Assembly: GCA_026168455.1 (NCBI GenBank)
Contig: CM047426.1
Span: 52,807,085-52,871,084, forward strand
Origin: Theocolax elegans
Taxonomy: Eukaryota > Arthropoda > Insecta > Hymenoptera > Cerocephalidae
DNA length: 64,000 nucleotides
Direction: 5' to 3'
A model generated the notes under the pieces. It did not search any database and was not told where the DNA came from. It saw only the letters and a program-made list of their open reading frames with translations. Shown here piece after piece: positions 44,126-55,065 of this stretch. Each line of letters begins with the position of its first letter. The first letter of the stretch is position 1. The position numbers were made by a program, and so were the translations under genes.

Positions 44126-44975
44126 CTTTTTTTAAGCCCCCCCCCCCTTCCTTAATACACTTTCTCTTAACTTCATAAAATTATAATAATATTGATAAGT
44201 TATATAATTTGAAAACTATTATGACAATATAAATTTATATTATATTATATTATATATTTATATTATATTATTTATTATATTATATTATTTATATTTGTTT
44301 CTCTTTAAAAATTGCCTTTCTCATAACATTGAAGTAAAGGTAACATTTTTATTCAAATATCACAAATTTCAAAACTGAATCTAAAAAAAGTTGCGGCAGA
44401 CTCAGGCCCATCTCTGTCGTCAAGTACATTTTAAATGTCTTACTTTTTATTTTATTTTTAAATGCATTACTTATGTATGTTGACCTCTTAAATAATTCTA
44501 TTATATAATATATAGTATATATATATATATATTATATGATATATATTTATAATAGATCCAATTGGCAGAATATTTACCCTAGTGGAAAAGTGAACATTTT
44601 TTGGTTAAGTAAAACGTTTTTTCGGGCTTTAATGTACGATTTATGGCCATTTTAATGGCAATGGCCAATTTCTTGTCTAAAAAACGTTTCATAAATGCTC
44701 GAATTTCCACCTGGATACAAAATTCAAATTTTAATATTTTTATATACTTATAAAATCTCGATAACGTGGTTAATGAAATATAATATATTCGGTAAAAGTG
44801 TACTCTTTACATGACCATTATTATCCGATTCTGCATATATATTTATATTTTTAGATAAAGGTGTAAATATTATTTTTATAATTCACAATTTTGAACATGA
44901 GTATTGCCGTAAAATACTGTCTCCTAGAATCTGTGCGCAGCTAGCCCAGAGAGTATCTGCGAGGCGTTACATCGA
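44126..44975. other. AT-rich low-complexity sequence
   Basis: Contains a (TTATA)n-like stretch at 44230-44296 and an (AT)n stretch at 44505-44550. GAGGCGTTACATCGACGCCTC at 44961-44981 is a short imperfect hairpin that overlaps the start of the 6.66 kb array-bounded element. Confidence 0.5.
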
Positions 44976-45208
44976 CGCCTCTTACGAAAACTAGCACAAC
45001 TATTTCTTCCGCGAAAACTAGCAACTATGAACATACTCCACGAAGACTAGCACGTTTAACGTTTCTATTTGGAAAACTAGCATGTTTGATATTTTTCCGC
45101 GAAGACTAGCACAACTCGCTTGCTCGCGAAAACTAACACATTTAATTTTCTTGGACGAAAAGTAACACGTTTTAATTTCCCGCGAAAACTAGCACGTCTC
45201 GCTATTTC
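44976..45208 (-). repeat. Subterminal array, left, eight units of CGCGAAAACTAGCACG
   Basis: Eight copies of (CGCGAA)(A/G)ACTAGCAC(G), spaced about 25-35 bp, with variable T-rich spacers. The outermost unit is fused to CGCCTCTTA. Two inner units are degenerate (AACTAACAC, AAGTAACAC). Confidence 0.85.
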
Positions 45209-45746
45209 TTTTTATTAATTAATGACCACATTATTTTGAATAAAAAAAGTGTTATTAAATAAGGTTTTTATATAATAGGTGTTTATTTCAATTGATCAAG
45301 CTTCGCTCGCAGTTAAATAGTATTGTTAACATAATAATTCTTTACCATCAAATTTCATGTAATGTAATATTCAAAAAATTACTTTTTAAAAACTATTTAG
45401 TAACATAATTTATAGTACTAGTAATTAAATAAATATTACAATTATATAATTTGTTGGGATAAATCCGTAATAATTAATAGAAGAAGGATCATTTTTACTA
45501 TTTATATCATTAACAATTTTTGTTACTCCCAATAATTAATTCTAATATTATTATTTACATTAATATACCTGATAAACTTTATATAATTCATAATAGTTCG
45601 ATTCATATTAATAAATTATTAATTATAACATTCCAATTAGAATTTAAAATATCACATGTACTAGGATGACAAATATTAGAAGTTTAAATAGAAATAACGA
45701 TTTGTTTTTACAATTTTTGATATATTGTTTACTTATATATATATAT
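45209..45746. other. AT-rich interior of the array-bounded element
   Basis: AT-rich with no coding signal; ends in an (AT)n run where the palindrome begins. Confidence 0.5.
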
Positions 45747-47401
45747 GGGTGGTTCTCTGTGACATCGAAGATGAAAAAAATAAATATTGCTATACCTGTG
45801 GGAATATGTTTTAGAGGTATCCAGTAGTTCTCCTGAATTTTTTCAGATTTTTTCTGGGCCATTATTTTAAGTTACAGAGAGTCAAAGTTGACATTTTAGC
45901 ACTTTTTTGCATTATATGCCCATTTTAATGAATTTTTAGCTCCCAGGGGATGCATTTTTCACTAAAAACATAAGTATGACTTTTTTTGTAAAATTTTCCG
46001 AACTTTTCATTAAAAATACTTTTAAAGACATAAATGTATGCTGTCACACTCTTGTAAGCCATTTAAACCTTAAATAGTGAAAATCAGCAATTCTGCTCCG
46101 GACTCTGGTAACCTAATACTGTCTAAAAGATGTCTTTTTATAGTCAGAAACTGCCTAAAAATTTCCAGAGTGGGTCTAAATCATTAAGATCACTTATGGT
46201 CAAAATATCCGGGAAAAGTGCCCGAAATATTAATAGAAATGTATATTTGTTGCCTTATAACGATGAATCTATTACCATGATCATTGCAAAAAAATTTGTG
46301 CACTTACCTTGGAGCGGTAGAAAAGTATCTTCACTTGTTTCAGTATCCATCTAATCCCCTGTAAGCTGCTAAAAATTCAAATATTATTATACAAATGTAA
46401 AAAATTAATTTTTAAACATTTATAATGCTGGATTTTTAGTTTTACATCCCTTACAAGAATTATAATACTAATCTGAAGGATTACTATAAAAGTATCAACA
46501 TTATTATTATTATTATTCAGCAATACATTGTTTAGATTTCACAAACTTGTCACTGTCACGTTATCATATTATTCATTATAATTATATATCCGATTTATTT
46601 ATATATCTTTTGTATTAAATACGTATATTCAGTTATTGTAATAATGATGTTTATATATTTATAGTAATCCTTCAGATTAGTATTATAATTCTTGTAAGGG
46701 ATGTAAAACTAAAAATTCAGCATTATAAATGTTTAAAAATTAATTTTTTACATTTGTATAATAATATTTGTATTTTTAGCAGCTTACAGGGGATTAGATG
46801 GATACTGAAACAAGTGAAGATACTTTTCTACCACTCCAAGGTAAGTGCACAAATTTTTTTGCAATGATCATGGTAATAGATTCATCGTTATAAGGCAACA
46901 AATATACATTTCTATTAATATTTCGGGCACTTTTCCCGGATATTTTGACCATAAGTGATCTTAATGATTTAGACCCACTCTGGAAATTTTTAGGCAGTTT
47001 CTGACTATAAAAAGTTATTTTTTAGACAGTATTAGGTTACCAGAGTCCGGAGCAGAATTGCTGATTTTCACTATTTAAGGTTTAAATGGCTTACAAGAGT
47101 GTGACAGCATACATTTATGTCTTTAAAAGTATTTTTAGTGAAAAGTTCGGAAAATTTTACAAAAAAAGTCATACTTATGTTTTTAGTGAAAAATGCATCC
47201 CCTGGGAGCTAAAAATTCATTAAAATGGGCATATAATGCAAAAAAGTGCTAAAATGTCAACTTTGACTCTCTGTAACTTAAAATAATGGCCCAGAAAAAA
47301 TCTGAAAAAATTCAGGAGAACTACTGGATACCTCTAAAACATATTCCCACAGTTATAGCAATATTTATTTTTTTCATCTTCGATGTCACAGAGAACCACC
47401 C
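45747..47401. mobile_element. Large palindromic element (1,655 bp; arms 742 bp)
   Basis: Left arm 45747-46488 and right arm 46660-47401 are equal in length and differ at only a few positions, around a 171-bp spacer. Ends are GGGTGGTTCTCTGTGACATC inverted. Flanks are (AT)n, so the target duplication cannot be read. Each arm contains a start codon with 14 following codons (MDTETSEDTFLPL) ending at a consensus splice donor CAAG|GTAAGT (plus strand 46798-46847 in the right arm). It was probably derived from the 5' end of a transposase gene. Confidence 0.88.
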
Positions 47402-47872
47402 ATATATATATATCCCCATTAAAAAATCTCACTGGATCTCATATCATATCCCAGGTAAGATGTCATACCAAAAACTCTTTTAAGCAATTTTTCGTTCATT
47501 ACACGTTTTAAACCTTCTTATGTCGATTGATAACTTGTTTAAGTGGGTATCATACTCAATTCCAAATACAAATTTCGCACCAGAAAATAGCAGACGAAAA
47601 AACAACTAATTTACTTATAACAATTAATAAAAACAAATTTACGCAAAAACAGGAGTTAGTTGCCCTCCGTTATGTAATTATCTATCATTTTACAAAGCTT
47701 CAAGTTACTATAACAACATGTCACCGAGAAAACCTTGAAAAATGCAATATTCTTATAATTTCTTGTATGAAAAATAAAATTCAACTCTTCAGACATTTTC
47801 GAAATTTCAATGAAAACAGCTTCAGCCCGGATTTGAACCGGGACCTAGCTTTTACTCTCGCACTCTATTACT
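47402..47872. other. Unassigned AT-rich sequence
   Basis: No recognisable domain or repeat between the palindrome and the TC tract. An open frame here runs on into the TC repeat and is not credible as a gene. Confidence 0.4.
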
Positions 47873-48270
47873 CTAACTTTCGTTTTCTCTCTATCTCTCA
47901 TTCTCTCCATATCTCATTCTCTCCATCTCTCATTCTCTCCATCTCTCATTCTCTCCATCTCTCATTCTCTCCATCTCTCATTCTCTCTATCTCTCATTCT
48001 CTCTATCTCTCATTCTCTCTATCTCTCATTCTCTCTATCTCTCATTCTCTCTCTATCTCTCATTCTCTCTATCTCTCATTCTCTCTATCTTACATTTTCT
48101 CTCTCTCATTCTCTCTCTCTCCCTCACACAGACTCTCATTCTTACTCATTCTCACTCTCGCACTCCTTCACTCTACCTCATTCTTACTCGCTCTGTACCT
48201 CTCGTTCTCTGTCTCTATCTCTCATACTCTCTCACATTCTCTCTCTCTCACTCTCTCTCTCTCTCTCTCT

Positions 48271-48326
<56 letters not shown>

Positions 48327-48335
48327 TTACGTTAC
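47873..48335. repeat. TC-rich tract (about 460 bp)
   Basis: Begins as a 14-16 bp higher-order unit (ATCTCTCATTCTCTCT) repeated more than ten times, turns irregular at 48120-48210, then becomes pure TC at 48230-48325. It ends exactly where a LINE fragment begins. Confidence 0.9.
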
Positions 48336-49037
48336 AAAGGCAGTTGTCTCCTTGTGCGTGCTCGAATTTTGCTGACTAATGCTTTAATTATTCCTCACTT
48401 TGACTATGCTTGTCTCGTATTTTTAGATCTTCCATCTTATCTTCATATTAAAGTTCAACGCATGTGTAATACCGTTGTTAGATTTATTTTTCATCTAAAA
48501 CGTGAGGTAGCATTGCAGCCTTTCTATGATCAGCTAAACTGGCTTCCATTAAATGTTCGACGGAAATATTTCCTTGGTCTTTTATATATAAATTGTTGGC
48601 TACCGAAACACCTCAATATTTATTCGATAAGCTGGCTTTTGTTGGCATTGAATTGCGTAGATCCAAACGAGTAAATACTGTTTTTAATCTACCTAATGTT
48701 AAGAATCTTGCGTGTAAATATTCGTTTATTTATTTAGCAATGGAAACGTGGGATAATATCATATCTAGAATAAGAGAGTGCTCTAATGTAAATATTTTTA
48801 AAATGTATTATAAAAATTTCTCCATGAGGATGGATAGCGACTTATCCAATTTTATGTCCAATGCTTGCGACGTAGATTATTTTAATTTTAATTTAGCGTG
48901 AATTATTATTTTACATATGTATTATCGGTTATATTAATTCTTCTTTAGTTGTCTAATTTATTTTATATGTTCTATTTTATATGATTAGAGCCATCCGGTT
49001 GTATCATCTTTGGCGCAAATAAATATAGTTATCAATC
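48336..49037 (+). mobile_element. LINE fragment (C-terminal RT tail), one frameshift
   Basis: 48354-48674 reads LLTNALIIPHFDYACLVFLD and LNWLPLNVRRKYFLGLLY, then shifts frame near 48600 to PQYLFDKLAFVGIELRRSKR ... FIYLAMETWDNI (to 48901). This is the same C-terminal domain as the other LINEs but a distinct family. The 3' end has GCAAATAAATATAG and ATCAATCGA followed by TC. 5'-truncated at the TC tract. Confidence 0.8.
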
Positions 49038-49042
49038 GATCT

Positions 49043-49080
<38 letters not shown>

Positions 49081-49098
49081 CTCTAATTCTCTCTATCA
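49038..49098. repeat. (TC)n between two LINE fragments
   Basis: TC run with an ACCTCTAATTC interruption, joining the tail of one LINE to the truncated 5' side of the next. Confidence 0.85.
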
Positions 49099-49525
49099 CC
49101 TGGATATATAAGTTTAAGTTTAATCAGCATTGCTATGTTATTTCATCTGTCATTTCTTCTGTATTTCATTGCGTCATTATACGTCATTTTTGTTACTATT
49201 TATTTATTTATTCATTGTATTCATTATATATATTCTTTTTTATTTTATATTGCGGTTGATATGCGAACGCTAACTATTTTATTATTTAACTATTTTGTTA
49301 TTTATTTTTAAGTTTTAATTTATTAATCTATTAATCAATTGTACATATATTTTATTTTGTTATTTTAATTCTTTACTCTGTCATGGTTTTTATTTTATAT
49401 TTTTGTTATGCAATTTTATATTATTATCTAGTTTTAAAAAAGTTTTATACTACGTATTAGTTCGCTTTAGTGCCTATGGGGTTTCTACCCCATAATTGGC
49501 CCAATAAATACATCAATCAATCAAT
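49099..49525 (+). mobile_element. LINE 3' UTR fragment
   Basis: Only about 430 bp of AT-rich UTR plus the diagnostic terminus: GGGG-TTTCTA-CCCC hairpin (about 49478-49492), GCCCAATAAA and (ATCA)n, then TC. The hairpin loop TTTCTA matches that of LINE X. Confidence 0.75.
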
Positions 49526-50193
49526 CTCTCTTTCTCTCTCTCTATCTCTCATTCTCTCTCTCTATCTGTTTTCCTATCTCTACCTTTCACTGTCTCTCTT
49601 GCTCTGACTCATTCTCTCTGACGCCAAGATGATGTTTGTCGGACGGACGGACGGAGGGAGAATAAGAGAATGAGCAGAGCGAGAGAGACAGTGAGAGGAA
49701 GAGATAGAGAGACAGATAGAGAGAGAGAGAGAGAAAATGAGAGGTAGCGTAAGGGAGAGAGAAAGAGAGAGAATGAAAGATAGAGAGAAAGAGAGAGAGA
49801 ATAAGAGAGAATGAGTGATAGAGAGAGAGAGAGAGAGAATGAAAGATAGAGAGAAAGAGAGAAAGAATGAATGAGAGAGAATAAGAGAGATAGAATGAAA
49901 GATAGCGAGAAAGAGAGAGAGTGAATAAGAGAGAGAATGATAGATAGAGAGGAAGAGAGAGAATAAGAGAGAGTGAATGAATGATAGATAGAAAGAGAGA
50001 GAATATGAGATAGTGAATAAAAGATAGAGAGAAAGAGAGAGAATAAGAGAGAGTGAATGAAAGATAGAGAGAAAGAGAGAGAGAATAAGAAAGAGTGAAT
50101 GGGAGATAGAGAGCGAGAGCGAGAATGAGAGAGAGAGAGTGATAGAGTGCGAGAGTGGGAGCGAGTAAGATAAAGGGAGAGAATGAGAGATAA

Positions 50194-50251
<58 letters not shown>

Positions 50252-50384
50252 AGATAAAGAGAGTGAGAGAGAAAGAGTAAGATAGAGAGTAAGAGAGATA
50301 GAGAGAGAAAGAATAAGATAGAGAATAAGAGAGATAGAGAGAGAATGATAGATGGAAGGAGAGATAGAGAGAGAATGACAGATG

Positions 50385-50420
<36 letters not shown>

Positions 50421-50852
50421 GGGAGAGAGAATGAAGGATAGAGAGAAAGAGAGAGAGAATAAGAGAGAGAGAGTGAAAGATAGAGAGAAAGAGATGGAGA
50501 GATAGAGAGAGAGAGAGAATGACAGATGGAGAGAGAGAGAGAGAGAGAGAGAATGACAGATGGAGAGAGAGAGAGAGAGAGAGAGAATGACAGATGGAGA
50601 GAGAGAGAGAGAGAGAGGGGGAGAGAGAGAGAGGGAGAGAGAATGAAAGATAGAGAGAAAGAGAGAGAGAGAGATTAAGAGAGAGAGAATGAAAGATAGA
50701 GAGAAAGAGAGAGAGAGAATAAGAGAGAGAGAATGAAGGATAGAGAGAAAGAGAGAGAGAATAAGAGAGAGAGAGTGAAAGATAGAGAGAAAGAGATAGA
50801 GAGATAGAGAGAGAGAATGATAGATGCAAGGAGAGATAGAGAGAGAATGATA

Positions 50853-50920
<68 letters not shown>

Positions 50921-50992
50921 GAGAGATATTCTCTCTCTCTTATTCTCTCTCTCTTTCTCTCTATGTTTCATTCTCTCTCTCTCTCTCTATCT

Positions 50993-51040
<48 letters not shown>

Positions 51041-51080
51041 CTGCCTATCTCTTCCTCTCACTGTCTCTCTCACGCCAAGA
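49526..51080. repeat. TC/GA mega-microsatellite with strand switches
   Basis: TC at 49526-49620, a unique bridge ending in (GGAC)n, GA-rich from 49655 to about 50928 (1.27 kb, with interspersed GAATGAAAGATAGAGAGAAA units), then TC at 50930-51066. The unique bridge CGCCAAGATGATGTTTGTCGGACG at 49622 recurs at 51073 (one change) after the second TC block. The arrangement is an inverted pair of purine and pyrimidine tracts. Confidence 0.9.
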
Positions 51081-51403
51081 TAATGTTTGTCGGACGGACG
51101 GATGGACGTACGGACGGACGGACGGACATTATAATTTATCGGTTTTTTTTTATATCATTTAGTAATTATAATAATAATTTTTTTGTCAGTAATATGATGC
51201 ATTAACTTATGTTACTCATATTTATCATAAAATATATATGTTTTAAGTATTTTTCGCTAGAATAGGGGAGTTTTAAAAAATTGCTCAAAAAGATAACTTT
51301 AATATAATGTAAAATTTAAGCTTGATCGATTTTCATGTTTTAATTTTTATTTAATTCCCAATGTTATCTAAAGCATTCATTAGAATTTGAAAATACTTGG
51401 GAA
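51081..51403. other. (GGAC)n and AT-rich interior
   Basis: A short GGACGGACGG run at 51100-51127, then AT-rich DNA up to the right subterminal array. No gene supported. Confidence 0.5.
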
Positions 51404-51631
51404 GAAAACGTGCTAGTCCTCGCGGAGAGAAAACGTGCTAGTCTTCGCGGAGAGCAAACATGCTAGTTTTCGCGGAGAAAAGGTCATACATGCTAGTTTT
51501 CGCGGAGCAAACCATAGACGTGTTAGTCTTCGCGGTAAAAACCCTAAACGTGCTGTTCTTCCATAAAGAAACTGATAACATACTACTTTTCGCGGAAGAC
51601 GTAAAATGCGTGCTAGTCTTCGTAAGAGGCG
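51404..51631 (+). repeat. Subterminal array, right, eight units of CGTGCTAGTCTTCGCG
   Basis: Inverse orientation of the left array: eight units such as CGTGCTAGTCCTCGCGGAG, CATGCTAGTTTTCGCGGAG and GTGTTAGTCTTCGCGG; the sixth and seventh are degenerate. The last unit leads into CTTCGTAAGAGGCG, the terminal inverted repeat. Confidence 0.85.
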
Positions 51632-51731
51632 ACGACATGATCATTCCTCCTAATACCGCAAACGTAACGTACAAAAGTATTTTATAAGATATGTAATCGG
51701 TTTTTAATCTTCTGCGAATCTTCCGGCATGA

Positions 51732-53306
51732 CTAGTTAACAATAGTCTGTGTGGGGAAACAACAACGCCTTGTCGAGTCCCTTCCTAAGAGCCTGGTTAG
51801 TGTACCTGCTAAAAAACGCAGACTATACAACACTCTATTTGCTTTTCTTCTGATATTATCTACATGTAATTTCCAAGATAGCTGCGAATCCAAGACCACA
51901 CCAAAACTCAGAACCCTCTTCACAACTACAAGGAGACGATTATAATACTTTGCGGTATGCCGTCCGTCCCACAAGCCTGCGGAGGAGAAATACGAGATCG
52001 CCAAGACAACATCATTTATATTAATCTATTTAAAGGAGAAACTTTCATTTGTAGCGTGTTGATTTATTACATGGCGGCTCTCATCATCCTCCAGTGAGGA
52101 GACCGACACACCAGCAAACTGCCGGTTTAAGTTCTCGAGTGTAAAACCATTTAAGTCAACCGCTCGGATAGGAAGGAATCCCAAATTTCGCAGCTCTTTC
52201 CAAACAGTATCGTTATCAAAAGCCATCAGATATACGACTCTGATAACACTTCGTTTTCGTTGCCTCAGTTCATTCGTCTGTATGTCTTCTAATGTGAAGA
52301 AATTCTTCAAGTATTTTTGAGTCCTTCGTACGTGAGTATCGTCTTAACAGTGCATCACGTTGCAGCTGGGATAGCTCTGCATTTACATAAGGCGACCTAA
52401 ATCTCTTCGGTTTGATGGTTTTAAGAGGAGCAAGTAAGTCCACAATCGCTGATATATTATCTCAGAGACACACTCAGAGGCAAGCTCAATGTCAATCTCA
52501 GCCACATGAAAAAGCGACCAATCACACTGGGAATGCAAATATTGAAGATCAGTGGCAGGAATATTTTTAAAATCGCGGAAAGTAATAGTATTTGTAATAG
52601 TGTTGACTCGCGAAAGATTATTTTAAAGTATAGTAGCAGAAATAATACTATGACCATTGAGAAAGGGGGCAAGGATGTTACTAAGATCAACAATTGAGTC
52701 GTTATCATCGACCAAAATGACATCCAGCGAAGTACCCAAAATGGAGGTGAAATGCGTGGGTACATTTTGAACAAGTTGCAAAGAAAGTTCCGCTGATAAA
52801 TTGCGAACGAACTTAGCATGATCACACTCCTTGAGAATATCGGCATTTAGATCACCCATGATAAATTTCTGACTATAATCAAGACTAAATTTTCGTAGAT
52901 TATTTAAAAAGTCTAAATCACCCACAAAGGCAATCTTTGATAACCGATAGATAACGGCAAGAAATACAGGTGGCGTATCACGCTCTTGAATGCTGCCTAA
53001 AATATATTCAGGTATGTATGGTTTAAAAGGTAGCTCGGTTTTAGACGTCGATAATATTTGACATTTAAGGCCAGATTTTATGTATAAAGCCACCCCACCA
53101 CCAATGGAATTTCGATCTTGCCTAATTATCATATATTCCCTTATCTGAATGATGGTATCCTCAATCTCCGAATCAAGCCTAGACACCGCTACTCCGAAGA
53201 GATTATAGCAGAGAAAATCAAAAAGAACCTGACGAACTTGATCAATATGAACTCTGAGAGAACCCACGTTGAGAAAGCCCAAGTCTTGACTATGCATTCT
53301 ATCCAC
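51732..53306 (-). pseudogene. LINE ORF2: endonuclease, linker and C-terminal scraps, no RT
   Basis: 53306-52623 encodes the apurinic/apyrimidinic endonuclease: LGFLNVGSLRVHIDQVRQV, SIGGGVALYIKSGL, FIMGDLNADIL (catalytic Asp and Asn) and TSLDVILVDD. A frameshift follows near the final His. The linker continues KPKRFRSPYVNAELSQLQRD and VWKELRNLGFLP (to about 52026). At about 52005-52030 the sequence jumps to YINDVVLAISYFSS and then GVVLDSQLSWKLHVDNI, so RT motifs before FINDV and the ADD box are missing. The C-terminal part ends at 51732. Non-functional. Confidence 0.78.
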
Positions 53307-53717
53307 AACATCACCGTAAAAATCTTTGTTATATTTTTTAAATTATTTTCAAATCCTGGCAAAACTTGTAAAGATTCTATAATTGAATCAAATCTGAGTG
53401 ATGTTGCATCAAAAATGTCCGATAAACCATCCGAAAACGAGCTTGCAGTAGTTGCCTGTGTTGCGACAGTAGCGCCACCTTTATTTGTTGAATAATCAAC
53501 AGGTTTACGGCTCTGCCGTAATCGATGTGCTGGGAGCCTGCAATGATGCAACCTATACATACACGGAATCCCCCGCCTGTACATCCGCAACCGGTAATGC
53601 CCTTTCTACTTTGCTTGATTTATTATCCGGCGTTTAGGAAAACTGAGGCGAGGTGGGAGAGTTTATAAGCAAAGATGTGTCCCGCTTATTTCTATCTCTC
53701 CAACTATGACAGATTTG

Positions 53718-54008
53718 TTAATTTTTTAAATTTGAATTTTTATTTTTATTTTTATTTAATAAGTTATTATTTCTCCCATTTATATTTAAATTAGGTTTAT
53801 ATTTTTTTGCACTATTCGATATTTTTTTATCACAGATTGTATGAAAAAATCGGTTGGAGTCTGCGCAAGAAAGCAGCCCCGTCCTAGTGCGCGAGGTTTT
53901 CTTACAAATAAAACAAATTTGTTGATTACTTGCATTTAAATTTAAATTTAAATTCAAATTTGCCGCCAATAAGTTCGCGCTCTGATTTGAGGGAGCTTTA
54001 GGTGCCAT
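53718..54008 (-). CDS. LINE ORF1 fragment with PHD-like zinc finger
   Basis: Likely start ATG at 54008 (MAPKAPSNQSAN), 96 codons to the stop. An LNLNLNLN run leads into ICFICKKTSRTRTGLLSC then FFHTICDKK: paired Cys, then Cys and His-x2-Cys, the spacing of the second half of a PHD-type finger. An Asn/Lys-rich tail follows. A coiled-coil-like continuation (LSDIFDATSLRFDSIIESL) lies downstream at 53450-53330 in a separate frame, so ORF1 is broken. The upstream CT repeat reads as Leu-Ser repeats and is not coding. Confidence 0.6.
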   Translation of the reverse strand: MAPKAPSNQSANLLAANLNLNLNLNASNQQICFICKKTSRTRTGLLSCADSNRFFHTICDKKISNSAKKYKPNLNINGRNNNLLNKNKNKNSNLKN

Positions 54009-54073
54009 CTGGTGGGCTCTTGCAAAAACTTCTGAGTGGACATGTTTTTGCACGGTGGGCTCAATGGCAGGGA

Positions 54074-54075
<2 letters not shown>

Positions 54076-54156
<81 letters not shown>

Positions 54157-54160
54157 GAGC
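54076..54160. repeat. (GA)n tract at 5' side of the CR1-like LINE
   Basis: About 80 bp of GA repeats ending GAGATAGTAAATGG. Position at a LINE boundary matches the other elements. Confidence 0.85.
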
Positions 54161-55061
54161 GAGAGAGATAGTAAATGGCGAGACTAACCTCAAATTTTCC
54201 CAGCACTGCAGAAAACCAGTTCAACGTTAATACAAGCATCAAGAAAAGCACAGAATGTCTGCCCAGTGCGAAGTTTGCATAAAGACGCAAGGATCTATAA
54301 CAAAAGCGCCTAAAGGCAGGAGGCGGCAGTATCAGGCATATAAAAGCAGAGCCTACAAAGAACGAGGCTAGGGCTACTTACTGCGTAGAGAGATAAAGAG
54401 AGAGAGAGACAGAGAGAGTCACTCTAGTTACGACAGACAACAGGAAGGTACGTGGTGCACCACCTATGCGAGCGGGCCTCGGAGGCTTTTAATTATTACC
54501 GATTAATTTAGATTAACTCGCCCGTGAGCACCCTTTGCATAGCCGCGGGATGCGATCGAGACGGCGAGAGAGGCCGTAGCCTAAACCGGTGCCTCCTAAT
54601 TATGTACGGCAAGACCTCACACAGCTTACTGCTTGTTATTGTTATTGTTTTTCTTGAGATTTCCTTGATGAAATAAACTTTTTTTTCATGATCAATTAAT
54701 ACATGTTGACCGCGACATTATTCGCCGGCCCACATTCCCCCTTCGATATAAGAGTAGCCGAGGTAAGTCTACCGTGAATATTCCTCTTTTATTTGCGGTC
54801 AATTTCAGCCTGCAGTCCTGTAGAAAGGAGGCAAACTGCAGCTGTATGAGAAGGCGAGATCAACAGCTGATCACAGGTTATAACGGGTAAGCTCGGTAAG
54901 TCGTGTGCAGGATCGGTAAGTGTGAAGTCGCCGCACACCAACAAGGCACCGCTTATTATAGGATTGTAATTAGGCAGTGCCGGATTAAGCATATGAGTCA
55001 CCCCACTTCTACCTAAAATTTTACCCCGTTACAGATAAATTATTTTTAACATCAGTTAGAT
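54161..55061. other. Unassigned sequence, possibly an LTR-element remnant
   Basis: Contains a purine-rich run (54391-54420), AATAAAC at about 54671 and, at 55020-55034, ACCCCGTTACA, an end sequence like the LTR-type termini elsewhere in the window. No domain could be supported. Confidence 0.35.
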
Positions 55062-55065
55062 ATTT

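Larger units (their letters stand above)
44976..51631. mobile_element. Putative 6.66 kb element bounded by inverted minisatellite arrays
   Basis: The outermost bases CGCCTCTTACGAA-ACTAGCA at the left are mirrored at the right (51610-51631) with one mismatch over 22 bp. Inside each end lies an array of eight short units of the same motif in inverse orientation. The interior holds AT-rich DNA, a 1,655-bp palindrome, two LINE scraps and long TC/GA tracts, with no transposase of its own. This looks like a non-autonomous DNA transposon with subterminal transposase-binding repeats, inflated by nested insertions. No clean target duplication is seen. I do not recognise the family. Confidence 0.6.
51640..54075 (-). 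mobile_element. CR1-like LINE with PHD-type ORF1, RT domain deleted
   Basis: In minus-strand order: ORF1 with a zinc-finger of PHD type, ORF2 beginning with an apurinic endonuclease, a pre-RT linker, then directly the post-RT thumb. The RT palm is gone. The 5' boundary lies at a GA tract (54076-54160). PHD-type ORF1 proteins are known from CR1-like LINEs, which supports the clade call. Confidence 0.75.

Noticed and set aside
46130..46354. Independent 74-codon gene in the palindrome
   Set aside because: The other arm lacks its ATG, and the antisense strand of the same stretch carries the more convincing exon with a GTAAGT donor.
47873..48340. Long open frame of Leu/Ser/His repeats
   Set aside because: It is a translated TC microsatellite; the same applies to the open frames at 49.6-51.1 kb and 54.0-54.2 kb.
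51460..51687. Open frame with repeated 'VLVFAE' peptides
   Set aside because: It is the subterminal minisatellite read in frame; units have unequal length and the opposite array shows no matching conservation of frame.
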